From Humidesulfovibrio sp964446455 (GTDB taxonomy: Bacteria > Desulfobacterota > Desulfovibrionia > Desulfovibrionales > Desulfovibrionaceae): a stretch of 64,000 bases of DNA. The notes under the pieces were generated by a model. That model ran no database searches, had not been told where the DNA came from, and saw only the letters and a program-made list of their open reading frames with translations. Positions within the stretch are counted from its first letter, which is position 1; each line of letters opens with the position of its first letter. Location of the stretch: the NCBI GenBank assembly GCA_964446455.1, contig CAYUOW010000001.1:46913-110912 (forward strand), read 5' to 3'. A program made the position numbers and the translations under genes. Of the stretch, positions 32,186-41,033 are shown in pieces.

Positions 32186-32706
32186 CACCCTCGTACTTTA
32201 AACCCGATGGTCGAGCCTTCAAGGCCAAGATAGATGAGAAAGAGTTCCCAAGTCATCGGTGTGTCTCCAAATTTTGCGAATTCGAAGGATTTGGGACGTC
32301 CTGGTAATAGTTGCCCCGTCAATTGTTCCTTCGCTTGGTCAACCCGCATCCCCACTCCAGCCGGGAAGGGGCCCAGGTTGAGAAACGTGATGGTGATCTT
32401 CTGGCCTGCGAGAAAACTTCCGAAGTAACAGTCTCCATCCCCTTGCAACGATCCGAAATTAACGACCCTGGGTTTCCACTCTGGCGGGGCAACCCTGCGC
32501 GCCTCGCAGGTGCAGTTCGGATGGATCGGGACAGGCTTGCGGTCGAACCGCTTCCCTCCCATCGTTTTGCATGTGCGGCAGGCGTTCTTGCCGGGAACGA
32601 CTTCCCAATATGTGTTTCCGTCAGTGCTGGCAACGCCTGCCATGTGCTTAGGCAGGCCGTAAATCAACTGGTCGTCGCCGATGTGCTGGACCCCATTGTC
32701 ACCCAT
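32185..32706 (-). CDS. Soluble protein with phage Mu gpF-like C-x2-C/HPNC motif, candidate effector
   Basis: A 173-residue protein without signal peptide. The N-terminal part has ACRTCKTMGGKRFDRKPVP followed by IHPNCTCEARR, the cysteine/HPNC pattern seen at the end of phage Mu gpF-type head proteins and of some polymorphic toxins. The C-terminal 100 residues (VNFGSLQGDGDCYFGSF onward) look like a beta-rich separate domain I do not know. ATG at 32706 is chosen for AAGGAG nine bases upstream. Its stop overlaps the first exported paralogue. No other phage gene is nearby, which argues for a cargo or effector rather than a virion part. Confidence 0.6.
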   Translation of the reverse strand: MGDNGVQHIGDDQLIYGLPKHMAGVASTDGNTYWEVVPGKNACRTCKTMGGKRFDRKPVPIHPNCTCEARRVAPPEWKPRVVNFGSLQGDGDCYFGSFLAGQKITITFLNLGPFPAGVGMRVDQAKEQLTGQLLPGRPKSFEFAKFGDTPMTWELFLIYLGLEGSTIGFKVRG

Positions 32707-32852
32707 GGTTGTGTTCTCCTTGTGCAGGGTTGCGGGTGTTCCCGGCTGGTGCCGGAAATTGCCGCAGAGCATAGCACGGGTTTTGAGAGGCCAGCTGTAA
32801 GGGGATGAGAATGGGCAAGACAGGGCAAAACCGGCAGGAAAAAGGCGTGCGG

Positions 32853-32908
32853 AAAACCCTTGACGGGTTTTGAAAAAAGGCCGGAGCCCTTGCGGACCCC
32901 GGCCTTTT
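32853..32908 (-). terminator. Double hairpin terminator after the RNase II-like gene
   Basis: On the minus strand AAAAGGCCGG and CCGGCCTTTT arms (32875-32908) form a hairpin ending in six T, followed by a second hairpin AAAACCC/GGGTTTT (32854-32872). It terminates the RNase gene. Confidence 0.75.
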
Positions 32909-32934
32909 GCCTTCATTACGCCAGCGCGTGGAAG

Positions 32935-35067
32935 CTACTCCGCCTCCCGCGCCTCCACCACCTTCAGCTCGTTTGTCAGCGCGTCGATGCGCCCGAAGAA
33001 CAGGTCGAAGCGCATGCCCGGCTGCACGCGGTCGCCCAGCATATTGCGCGGCACGCGCGTGGTGATCTGCAAGTCCGGCAGCGACAGGGTGGGGTAGGGC
33101 CCGGCGTCGTCCACCACCACGGCCGGGAAGGGCTCGCGCTTGTGCTGGGAAAGGTACACCAGCTTCCAGTACCGCGGGCGGAAGCGCTGCACCTGGCCCA
33201 CCTCCTGCGTGCGGGCCGAAAGGTGCGGGATGATGGCCTCCAGGCCCGCGCGGTCCAGCCTGGGCGCCCCGGTTTCAAGATAGCTCTGCACCTGGGCCAT
33301 GTTCAGAAAATCCACATAGCGCCGGATGGGCGAAGTGAGGGTGGCGTAAGCCTCGCAGGCCAGCGCCGCGTGCTTGCGCGGCTGGCACTCCAGCGCGGGC
33401 GGGGCGAGCAGCTTCACCACGCGGAAGATGTCCACCGCGTCGGTGAACACGCCCGTGGCCTCCTTGGGCAGGGCGATGTCCTGGGTGCGGCACAGGAGCG
33501 GCACGCCGTGCTCCCGCGCCCACAGGGCCACGCCGCTGTTGGCCAGGATCATGAACTCGCTGACGAGCAGCTCCGCGTCCGGGCTGGTCTCGCGCAGGGC
33601 GATGTCCACCGTGACGTTGGCCGGGTCGCCCGCAAGCACCACCTGCGGTTCGGGCTTGTCGATGACCACGGCTCCGCGTTCCAGGCGGCGGGCGAAGAGC
33701 TCGCGGGCCACGCGCATGGCCAGGGAAAGCTGCGGGTCCGTATCGGCGTCGATGGCGCTTTGGGCGTCCGGGTAGGCGATGTTCCGGGCGATTTTGACCC
33801 AGGAGAGCCGGGGCCGGGTGTCCACGATCTCGGCGCGCTGGTTCAGCAGGAACTCGGCCACCAGGGCGGGCTTGGGGCCGTCGGCCGTCAGGCTGTAGAG
33901 CCCGGTGCCCAGCCCCTCGGGCATCATGTGGCCGCTGCCTTCGGGCAGGTACAGGCTGGTGGCGCGGGAGAACACCTCGCGGTCGAGCCCCGAGCCGAAG
34001 TCCCAGGTCACGCCCGGCCGGGCCAGGGTGACGCAGCAGGAGTACCCGGCGCCGCCATCGGGCAGGGTGGCCTCGGCCACGAAAAAGGCGTCGTCGATGT
34101 CGCGCGTGGTGGCCGCGTCGATGCTGACGTAGGGCGTGGGGTCCACCTGCGCGCCGGCGGCAAGGGTGGCGAAGCGGGCCTTCTGCTCCGCGATCTCGTC
34201 CGCGAAGTCGTGCGACCAGTCGTCGCCCCAGGCGTAGCCCACTTCGTCGAGCATATGGTTGTGGTGCGGCGGCAAGACGCCCCAGGCCTGGGCCAGCTGC
34301 AGGGCCAGGTGCGGGGCTTCGCCCTTGATGGGCAGGGGCTTCTTGAGATTCTCCCACAGCTTGGCCAGGGCGTCGTATTCGCCGCCCGGACCGCCAGTGG
34401 TCTTCTTGGCCACCTGGGCCAGCAGCATGGCGCGCAGGCGGGCCTCCACCTCCGGGTCCATGCCCTCGGCCTCGCGCAGCACCATGTGCGGGGAAAGCGG
34501 CGGCTGGCCGCTCTTGATGCGCGCCCACAGGGCGGAGAACACCGCGTGCCCGGCGCTGGCCACGGCCTCGCGGTCCTTGTCCTCCTGCTCGCGCACCAAG
34601 CGGGCTTCCACCTTGTCGGCCGGATGGATCTCGAAATCGGGCGGCTGGAACTTGAAGTGGGCCTTGGCGGCCAGAAGCGCGCGGCCAAGCCCGGCGATCT
34701 CGTCCACGCCGGGGTCGGTCCACAGAAGCTGGGCGAACCACTCGGCCGGGGCCTGGGTCAGCTCGCCCTGGGCCATTTCCCACAGCTCCACGGCGTTCAC
34801 CCCGGCCATGATCCCGCGCCGCCGGGCCTCGATGTCGTCGAGCCTGTGGCCGATTTCCTCGCGGGTGGCACCGGGGGCGAATTCCGGTCCGCTCCAGGGC
34901 AGCAGGCGCGCCTCGGGCAGCTTCACCTCGCGCTTGGTGCGGGTCAAAAGACGCAGGCGGCCGGAGGATTCCTCCAGGACCCAGGCCAGGTGCGCCTCGT
35001 TGTCCTGCAGGAACTCCACCACCGCGCCCGGCCGGAGAAAGCCGGAGAGCTTGAGCGTTTTCGTCAT
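32935..35067 (-). CDS. RNase II/RNase R family exoribonuclease
   Basis: A 710-residue 3'-5' exoribonuclease. The RNB catalytic domain (about 320-620) contains SIDAATTRDIDDAFFV with the metal-binding Asp cluster and ATLTSPIRRYVDFLNMAQ. The N-terminal 300 residues are not a clear cold-shock pair as in E. coli RNase II and include a helical region with many Ala/Glu. The C-terminal S1-like domain is short. It starts 6 bp after purH and is co-transcribed. Name rnb or rnr cannot be decided by sight. Confidence 0.85.
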   Translation of the reverse strand: MTKTLKLSGFLRPGAVVEFLQDNEAHLAWVLEESSGRLRLLTRTKREVKLPEARLLPWSGPEFAPGATREEIGHRLDDIEARRRGIMAGVNAVELWEMAQGELTQAPAEWFAQLLWTDPGVDEIAGLGRALLAAKAHFKFQPPDFEIHPADKVEARLVREQEDKDREAVASAGHAVFSALWARIKSGQPPLSPHMVLREAEGMDPEVEARLRAMLLAQVAKKTTGGPGGEYDALAKLWENLKKPLPIKGEAPHLALQLAQAWGVLPPHHNHMLDEVGYAWGDDWSHDFADEIAEQKARFATLAAGAQVDPTPYVSIDAATTRDIDDAFFVAEATLPDGGAGYSCCVTLARPGVTWDFGSGLDREVFSRATSLYLPEGSGHMMPEGLGTGLYSLTADGPKPALVAEFLLNQRAEIVDTRPRLSWVKIARNIAYPDAQSAIDADTDPQLSLAMRVARELFARRLERGAVVIDKPEPQVVLAGDPANVTVDIALRETSPDAELLVSEFMILANSGVALWAREHGVPLLCRTQDIALPKEATGVFTDAVDIFRVVKLLAPPALECQPRKHAALACEAYATLTSPIRRYVDFLNMAQVQSYLETGAPRLDRAGLEAIIPHLSARTQEVGQVQRFRPRYWKLVYLSQHKREPFPAVVVDDAGPYPTLSLPDLQITTRVPRNMLGDRVQPGMRFDLFFGRIDALTNELKVVEAREAE

Positions 35068-35073
35068 GGAGGC

Positions 35074-36348
35074 CTAGTGTTTAAAGGAGCGCTGGCCGGT
35101 GAAGACCATGGCCGCCTGGGGCGTGGCCTCGTTCACCGCGCGGATGACCTCGAAGTCGCGCATGGAGCCGCCGGGCTGGGCGATGGCGGTGACGCCCTGG
35201 GCCAAGCACAGGTCCACGCCGTCGCGGAAGGGGAAGAAGCCGTCGGAGACCAGCACCGAGCCAGGCAGGCCGCCGCGCGCCTCGTCCGCGCGCCTGCGGA
35301 TGTCGGCCAGGGCCGAAGCCTTGGCTTCGTCCGTCCGTGCGGCGAGCATGAGCTCGAAGATGCTCATGTTCTGCTCCTTGAACGAGAGCAGATCCGCGTA
35401 CTTGGTGCGCGCCTTGGCGATGGTCAGATCCACGCAGCCCACGCGGTCCTGCTCGCCGGTGCCGATGGCCGTGGTCACGCCGTCGCGCACGAAGATGACC
35501 GAGTTGGAGCTGACGCCCGCCTCGATGGACCAGGCGAAGATCAGGTCCTGCATCTCCTGCGCGCTGGGCTTGCGCGCGGCATAGCTCACGCCGTCCTTTT
35601 CCGCCGTGGCGGGCAGGAAGTCGGCCTCGCTGCGGATGCGGCTCTGGAACGAGCTCTGCAACACCAGGCCGCCGTCGAACAGGGCCTTGATGTCCAGGAA
35701 GGGCGACTTGGCCAGCTCGTCGAGCCTTGCGATGCCGGGGATCTTGAGGATGCGCAGGTTCTTGCGCGCTTTCAGGATGTCCACCACGCCGGGTTCGAAT
35801 TCCGGCGCGGCCACCACCTCGAAGTAGAAGGAGTTGATGAGCTCGGCGGCTTCCTTGGTCAGCGGGCGGTTGACCACGATGGCTCCGCCGAAGGCGGCGA
35901 TGCGGTCGGCCCAGAAGGCGCGGGAAACGGCCTCGGCGATGCCAAGGTCGGTCCAGGCCGCGCCGCAGGGATTGTTGTGCTTGAGGATGACGGCGGCCGG
36001 ACGCGCGCTGAGGTACTGCAAAATATTGAGCGCGTTGTCCACGTCGGTCAGGTTGGTCTTGCCCGGATGCTTGCCCGCCTGGAGCATGTGCTCTTCGGTC
36101 AGCGCGGAAACAAGGCCCTGGCCGGGACCGCGGAAGGCCACGCCGTCCAGGATCAGCTCGCCGCCGACCTGTTCGTAGAGCGCCGCGGGCTGGTCGGGGT
36201 TTTCGCCATAGCGCAGGCCGCGCACCTCGCCGCCGATGTTCCAGGTGCGCTTCTTGTAGACCAGTTCCTGGTTGCCCAGGGTGATGCGCAGGTCTTCGGG
36301 AAAGCTGTCACCCAACAGGGTGGTGTACATCTTCTTGAGGTCGCTCAT
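35074..36348 (-). CDS. purH: AICAR transformylase (stand-alone PurH C-terminal domain)
   Basis: A 424-residue enzyme for the folate-dependent formylation of AICAR to FAICAR in purine synthesis. The signature KHNNPCGAA (about 125) holds the catalytic Lys-His, and QPGGSMRDFEVI is near the C-terminus. The IMP cyclohydrolase domain that normally precedes it in bifunctional PurH is missing; the protein begins directly with the transformylase. A separate cyclohydrolase must exist elsewhere. It heads an operon with the RNase gene. Often labelled IMP cyclohydrolase in Desulfovibrio. Confidence 0.87.
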   Translation of the reverse strand: MSDLKKMYTTLLGDSFPEDLRITLGNQELVYKKRTWNIGGEVRGLRYGENPDQPAALYEQVGGELILDGVAFRGPGQGLVSALTEEHMLQAGKHPGKTNLTDVDNALNILQYLSARPAAVILKHNNPCGAAWTDLGIAEAVSRAFWADRIAAFGGAIVVNRPLTKEAAELINSFYFEVVAAPEFEPGVVDILKARKNLRILKIPGIARLDELAKSPFLDIKALFDGGLVLQSSFQSRIRSEADFLPATAEKDGVSYAARKPSAQEMQDLIFAWSIEAGVSSNSVIFVRDGVTTAIGTGEQDRVGCVDLTIAKARTKYADLLSFKEQNMSIFELMLAARTDEAKASALADIRRRADEARGGLPGSVLVSDGFFPFRDGVDLCLAQGVTAIAQPGGSMRDFEVIRAVNEATPQAAMVFTGQRSFKH

Positions 36349-36499
36349 GGCCTTGTCCCCTTCATTATTATGATGATCGCGTGCGGAGAGTTCCTAGCAC
36401 AGCCGCTTGCGGCGGGCAAATTTGAATTGGCGGCCGGGCCGGTTTCTGGTAGTCAGCGGCACATGCGCCGTTTCCCGGCGCTCCCGGAGGTCTCCCCGA

Positions 36500-36943
36500 A
36501 TGCCCGAATCGTACCTGGAAAACGCCCTGCTCAAGCTGTCCCGCCAGTTGGTGGCCTTTGACGAGGCTTCGCTCATGGACCTGTGGGAGCGCTACGCCGA
36601 GGCCGTGCGCCAGTTCGAGCCCACGCGGCGCTGGGAAGAGGCGGCCCTGGTCTTCGGCCTCATCCAGGCCGTGCGCATGAAGAACCAGCTGTTCAACTAC
36701 AACCTCGCGGCCTCGCGCCAGCCGGGCGCCCCGGCGCCGGGACTCGAGATGCTCGACCTGACCGCGCCCCAGCCGGCGACCAACCAGGCCGGACAACGCC
36801 AGGCCGGCCAGAGCGGGGCTTCCGGTCAGGGTGCGGACCGCGCCGCAGACAGGACTGGGGGCAAGGCCCCGGGCAAACCGTCAGTTCGCCAGGGCAAGCC
36901 GAAGGCTGGAAAACTCATTCCCCTGCGTCGAAGCGAGGACTAG
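36500..36943 (+). CDS. Protein of unknown function overlapping the transglycosylase gene end-on
   Basis: A 147-residue protein. The N-terminal 75 residues are helical (MPESYLENALLKLSRQLV, then TRRWEEAALVFGLIQAVRM); the rest is a Gln/Gly/Ala/Lys-rich basic tail ending KLIPLRRSED, likely disordered. CGGAGG precedes the ATG. Its last 63 bases overlap the 3' end of the convergent transglycosylase gene. It diverges from purH. No family recognised. Confidence 0.65.
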   Translation: MPESYLENALLKLSRQLVAFDEASLMDLWERYAEAVRQFEPTRRWEEAALVFGLIQAVRMKNQLFNYNLAASRQPGAPAPGLEMLDLTAPQPATNQAGQRQAGQSGASGQGADRAADRTGGKAPGKPSVRQGKPKAGKLIPLRRSED

Positions 36944-38239
36944 TCCCTTGATGGCGAAGGTGAAGTAGCGCACCTTGTCCACGAAATCCACGGCCTCGCC
37001 GCCTCGGCACAGGCCGTAGCGCGTCTGCTGCGCCACGGAAAGCTCCGCCAGTTTCGGCAGGGCCTGGCGCACCCCCAGCCACGAGGGCAGCGTCTGCCCG
37101 TCCCCGCGCATCAGGTCGATGGCGTCCTGCACGTGCCCCTGGCCCACATTGAAGGCGGCCAGGGCGAGCAGCATGGCGTCGTCCTCGTTGTAGCCCATCT
37201 GCGTGAACTGCGTGCGCAGCATGTCCAGGTAGCGCGCTCCGGCGTTTATCACCTCGGCCGAGTCCTCCGGGTTCTTCACGCCCAGTTCCTCAAGGGTGGC
37301 GCCGGTCATCTGCATCAGTCCACGCACGCCCGTGGCGCTCACCGCGGCCGGGTCGAAGCGCGACTCCTGGTGGATCACCGCCGTGAGCAGGAAGGGGTCC
37401 AGCCGCCATTTGCGCGCCGCCCGCTCGATGGCCCTGTGGTGCGCGGGCATGTGCAGGGCCACGGCCTTGCGCAGCAGCTCCATTTCAAAGGGGTCCGGGT
37501 CCTCCGGGAAGAAGCCCAGGGTGCGTTCGCGCAGGGCGGCCAGGCTGCCGTCGGCCATGAGCTGCTTCCAGAAGCTGTTCATGGCCTTGTCCAGCCGGGG
37601 CACGTCGGTGCGCCACACGAAGCGGTAGGAGGCTTCGTGCTGGGTGGGCGCGGTGTCGCGCACCTCGGACACGAAGGGCAGCAGCAGCAGCAGGGCGTCC
37701 AGAGGCAGGGCAGGGGCCTGGCGTGGACTTAAAGAGAAGGAGGCCGCCACGCGCAGAAGCTCGTCCAGCGCGCCGGAAGTGCTCTCCGGCGGGGTGTAGC
37801 CCTCCTCCCAGTCCACGGCGTAGATCCGTTGCCGGTCATATTCCGGTCCGTAGGCGATTTTTGAATACTTCCGTGCGTTCTTGGCTTCGCGGGCGCTCAC
37901 TCCCAGGGGGGCCACGCCGAGGGCCAGGCCGATCTGGGCCTTGCCCGCCTCGACCATCTCCAGGGTCTCCTCCGGGGTGTCGGTGAAGACAAAGGAAAGA
38001 TTCACGCCGTGCTCGCGTGCGAAACGCTCAAGCAAAGACTTCTCGAAACTCATGGAGGCGTCGGCCGTGATGCGCGTTTGGCGCGGCGCGGCCACCACCA
38101 GGCTCTTGGGCATGGGGAGAGTGAGTGTGTGATGCACCACGAGCCCGGCCAGCGCAGCCGTGAGCACGCCCAGGATCAGGCGTTCGCGCCCGAAACCCTG
38201 GCGGGCTCTCGCTGTCTTGTCCGGGGGGGTTGTTGACAT
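36881..38239 (-). CDS. MltF-like membrane-bound lytic murein transglycosylase
   Basis: A 452-residue envelope enzyme. An N-terminal anchor (LILGVLTAALAGLVVHHTL) is followed by a substrate-binding-protein-like domain (about 45-260) and a C-terminal SLT lysozyme-like domain (about 275-430). The catalytic Glu is in AVIHQESRFDPAAVS, with GVRGLMQMT and ALAAFNVGQGHV behind it, the classical family motifs. It cleaves peptidoglycan glycan strands in the periplasm. The gene end overlaps the opposite-strand unknown gene by 63 bp. Confidence 0.9.
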   Translation of the reverse strand: MSTTPPDKTARARQGFGRERLILGVLTAALAGLVVHHTLTLPMPKSLVVAAPRQTRITADASMSFEKSLLERFAREHGVNLSFVFTDTPEETLEMVEAGKAQIGLALGVAPLGVSAREAKNARKYSKIAYGPEYDRQRIYAVDWEEGYTPPESTSGALDELLRVAASFSLSPRQAPALPLDALLLLLPFVSEVRDTAPTQHEASYRFVWRTDVPRLDKAMNSFWKQLMADGSLAALRERTLGFFPEDPDPFEMELLRKAVALHMPAHHRAIERAARKWRLDPFLLTAVIHQESRFDPAAVSATGVRGLMQMTGATLEELGVKNPEDSAEVINAGARYLDMLRTQFTQMGYNEDDAMLLALAAFNVGQGHVQDAIDLMRGDGQTLPSWLGVRQALPKLAELSVAQQTRYGLCRGGEAVDFVDKVRYFTFAIKGLVLASTQGNEFSSLRLALAN

Positions 38240-38324
38240 GTGCTGAATCCTCTTTTACGCAATTGTGCCGCTTGCCGCAAATACGGCGTCCGTGTGGACG
38301 GGCAAGTAGTCATAAGGAGCGTCC

Positions 38325-39608
38325 ATGTCAAATATCGTGGTCTTCGGGTCCCAATGGGGCGATGAGGGCAAGGGCAAGATCGTCGACATGCTGGCCCAGG
38401 AAGCCGCCGCCATCGTGCGTTTCCAGGGAGGCAACAACGCCGGGCACACCCTCGTGGTGGCTGGCGAGAAATGCGTGCTGCACCTCATCCCCTCCGGCAT
38501 CCTGCACCCGGGAAAGGTCTGCCTCATCGGCAACGGTGTTGTGCTCGACCCCGAGGTCTTCCTGCGCGAGATCGACACCCTGGCGAAGAAAGGCGTGGAT
38601 GTGAGCCCCAAACGGCTCATGATCAGCAAAAAGACGCACATCATCATGTCCTACCACCGCGCCCTCGATGTTGCCCGCGAAGGCCTGCGCTCCGGTGGGG
38701 CCAAGATAGGCACCACGGGCCGGGGCATCGGTCCCTGCTACGAGGACAAGATGCACCGTTGCGGCGTCCGCGCGGCCGACCTGGCCGACCCGGAACTGCT
38801 GCGCGAAAAGATCGCCCGCGCCATTGAGGAAAAGAACGTCCTGTTCAAGAACCTCTACAATGCGGAGGTCATGGACCCCGAGGCCGTGTACCAGGAGCTC
38901 TTGCCCATCGCCGAGCGCATCCGCCCCTATCTGGCAGACGTCTCCACCGCCATCCAGGATGCGGTGGCCGGGGGCGGCACCGTGCTGTTCGAGGGCGCCC
39001 AGGGCACCCATCTGGATATCGACCACGGCACGTACCCTTACGTCACGTCGTCCACCACGGTCTCCGGCAATGCGGCCTCCGGCTCCGGCTGCTCGCCGCG
39101 CATGCTGGAGAGGATCATCGCCATTGTGAAGGCCTATACCACGCGTGTGGGCGGCGGTCCATTCCCCACGGAACTCTTTGACCAGACCGGCGACTACCTG
39201 CAGGAGAAAGGCGGCGAGTTTGGCGCCACCACGGGCCGCAAGCGCCGCTGCGGCTGGCTCGACCTGGTGGTCCTGCGCGAGAGCGCGCGCCTGAACGGCC
39301 CCACGGAACTGGCCGTGACCAAGCTCGACGTGCTCTCCGGCCTGCCGGAGCTCAAGATCTGCGTGGCCTACGAGTACAAGGGCCAGCGGGTCAACTATCC
39401 CCCGCAGGAGCAGAACGCCATGGCCCACGTCACCCCGGTGTACGAGACCATGCCCGGCTGGAAGGAGGACATCACCCAGGTGGCGTCCTTCAACGACCTG
39501 CCGGAAAACGCCCGCAACTACCTCATCCGCATGGAGGAGCTTTCCGGCGTGCCCGTGGGCCTCATCTCCGTGGGACCGGACCGGAAGCAGACCTTCACGC
39601 GCGGCTAA
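38325..39608 (+). CDS. purA: Adenylosuccinate synthetase
   Basis: A 427-residue GTP-dependent enzyme for IMP to adenylosuccinate. The N-terminal GSQWGDEGKGKIVD includes the catalytic Asp, followed by FQGGNNAGHTLV, TTGRGIGPCYEDK, GAQGTHLDIDHGTYP and TGRKRRCGWLD. Family length and motifs are complete. AAGGAG precedes the ATG. A delta'-like clamp-loader gene follows 19 bp later. Confidence 0.97.
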   Translation: MSNIVVFGSQWGDEGKGKIVDMLAQEAAAIVRFQGGNNAGHTLVVAGEKCVLHLIPSGILHPGKVCLIGNGVVLDPEVFLREIDTLAKKGVDVSPKRLMISKKTHIIMSYHRALDVAREGLRSGGAKIGTTGRGIGPCYEDKMHRCGVRAADLADPELLREKIARAIEEKNVLFKNLYNAEVMDPEAVYQELLPIAERIRPYLADVSTAIQDAVAGGGTVLFEGAQGTHLDIDHGTYPYVTSSTTVSGNAASGSGCSPRMLERIIAIVKAYTTRVGGGPFPTELFDQTGDYLQEKGGEFGATTGRKRRCGWLDLVVLRESARLNGPTELAVTKLDVLSGLPELKICVAYEYKGQRVNYPPQEQNAMAHVTPVYETMPGWKEDITQVASFNDLPENARNYLIRMEELSGVPVGLISVGPDRKQTFTRG

Positions 39609-39627
39609 ACCCCGCAAGGAAACACCC

Positions 39628-40566
39628 ATGGCCAGCCCCGCGCCCTCCGGCAAGGACGGCCAAAACTCCGCCCAGAATCCCGTCCGGCCGCCGCTTCCAG
39701 CGGTGGCCGGGCAGGTGCTGGAGCGCATGCGCACCCTGGCCGCCCGCCCGCCCCAGAGCCTCGTCATGGAGGGCGGCAACGCGTCCGACCGCATGGCCGC
39801 GGCCCTGGCCTGGGCCAAGACCCTGAACTGCCCCGAACGGGCCGGAGGGGGCTGCGGAACCTGCGCCGTGTGCCGGCAGATCGACGAGCGCGCCTTCCGC
39901 GACCTCATCGTGGTGGACAAGCAGTTTTTCGAGGAAGCCAAGCAGGAGGGCGTTTCCGGCACCGACGCCATGCGCCGCCTCTTGCCGGTGTGGGGGCAGC
40001 CGCCCCACGACGCGGGCAGCCGCGCGACCATCTTCGCCGAAGCCCAGGATCTGCACCTCGCCGTGGCCAACCTGCTCTTGAAGACCCTGGAGGAGCCCCG
40101 GCCGGGCAACGTGTTCGTGCTTTTGGCCCCCCAGCGTGAGCGCCTGCTGCAGACCCTCGTCTCGCGCAGCTTCGTGCTCACCCTGCCTTGGCCCGAGGCC
40201 AAGGCCCCGGAGCCCGACGCGGCCGAGTGGATCGCCGCGCTGCTGAATTTCTGGGATTCCGGCCAGGGCTGGTTCGAACGCACGGGCACCAAGGGTGCGG
40301 CGGACCGCTCCCTGGCCCTGCGCATCCTTTCCGGCCTGGCCCTGGAATTGGCGGCCGCCCTTGCCGGGCGCGACACCCCGGTGGCCCGGCGCCTCGTCCG
40401 CCTGGGTCCCGCCGGTCTGCGCCGGCTGGATCTGGTGCTGGCCCAGGCCCAGGAGGCCCTCACCCAGCCCACGGCCCCGGTGGCCCTGGTGCTCGACTGG
40501 GTGGCCAGCGCCGTGATCCCCAAGCCCGCCAAGTCCTCCCCCGGGGCCCGCGCCCCGCGCACCTAG
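39628..40566 (+). CDS. DNA polymerase III delta'-like clamp-loader subunit
   Basis: A 312-residue protein of the clamp-loader fold. A zinc-binding module CPERAGGGCGTCAVC (about 70-85) and the sensor-like segment LLKTLEEPRPGNVFVLLA followed by LVSRSFVLTLPWPE match delta'. Walker A is degenerate, as expected for delta'. Conserved family resemblance is clear but the protein is divergent. It is co-transcribed with purA. Confidence 0.75.
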   Translation: MASPAPSGKDGQNSAQNPVRPPLPAVAGQVLERMRTLAARPPQSLVMEGGNASDRMAAALAWAKTLNCPERAGGGCGTCAVCRQIDERAFRDLIVVDKQFFEEAKQEGVSGTDAMRRLLPVWGQPPHDAGSRATIFAEAQDLHLAVANLLLKTLEEPRPGNVFVLLAPQRERLLQTLVSRSFVLTLPWPEAKAPEPDAAEWIAALLNFWDSGQGWFERTGTKGAADRSLALRILSGLALELAAALAGRDTPVARRLVRLGPAGLRRLDLVLAQAQEALTQPTAPVALVLDWVASAVIPKPAKSSPGARAPRT

Positions 40567-40580
40567 AATTCCCCGGACGC

Positions 40581-40613
40581 AAAAAAAGCGCCGCCGGCCA
40601 AAGCCAGCGGCGC
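40581..40613 (-). terminator. Terminator of the acidic small protein gene
   Basis: On the minus strand GGCGCCGCTGGC pairs with GCCGGCGGCGC around TTTG and runs into seven T. It also lies just after the + strand delta' gene. Confidence 0.8.
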
Positions 40614-40699
40614 CTGCTGAAATCAGATCGGTTCCGGGAGCCTTCAGGGCTGGTCGCCGCCCTGTCCGCCATCCCGGCTCGTCGTCCTAACTCGCCGCC

Positions 40700-40912
40700 C
40701 TATTCGTCGTCGTCCCGGTCGTCGGCGTCGTCATCCTCGTCGTCGGTCTTGTCCTCGTCCTCGAGCAGGATGTCCTCGATCTCTCCGGCCAGGTCGTCCA
40801 GGCGGGTGCCGAAGGCGTCGAAGTCGGCGGACTCCTCGCTCTCCAGGTCGGAGAACACTTCGCGGATGAGGGTCGCGGCCCGGTCCAGCTTCTTTCTGTA
40901 GGCGTTCTTCAT
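40700..40912 (-). CDS. Highly acidic small protein, unknown function
   Basis: A 70-residue protein: a basic start (MKNAYRKKLDRAATLIREVF), a helical middle, and a C-terminal tail made almost only of Asp and Glu. GGAACGACA lies before the ATG. It sits downstream of the adenylate cyclase on the same strand, with its own terminator. The acidic tail may mimic nucleic acid or bind cations; this is inference. Confidence 0.65.
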   Translation of the reverse strand: MKNAYRKKLDRAATLIREVFSDLESEESADFDAFGTRLDDLAGEIEDILLEDEDKTDDEDDDADDRDDDE

Positions 40913-41033
40913 TGTCGTTCCTCCGAAGTGCAGCGTTGTCTCAAACGGCGTTTTCCGCGCCGTGCCGCGCGTGGTTTTCCGGCCGCGCTCGGACCCCCTA
41001 CCCGGAGCCGGGCCTCTTGTCCAGCCGCCTGCG

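Noticed and set aside
32185..32706. Prophage remnant around the HPNC-motif protein
   Set aside because: No integrase, capsid, tail or lysis gene is nearby; neighbours are two exported paralogues and housekeeping genes.
35074..36348. Bifunctional PurH
   Set aside because: The IMP cyclohydrolase (MGS-like) domain is absent; only the transformylase half is encoded.
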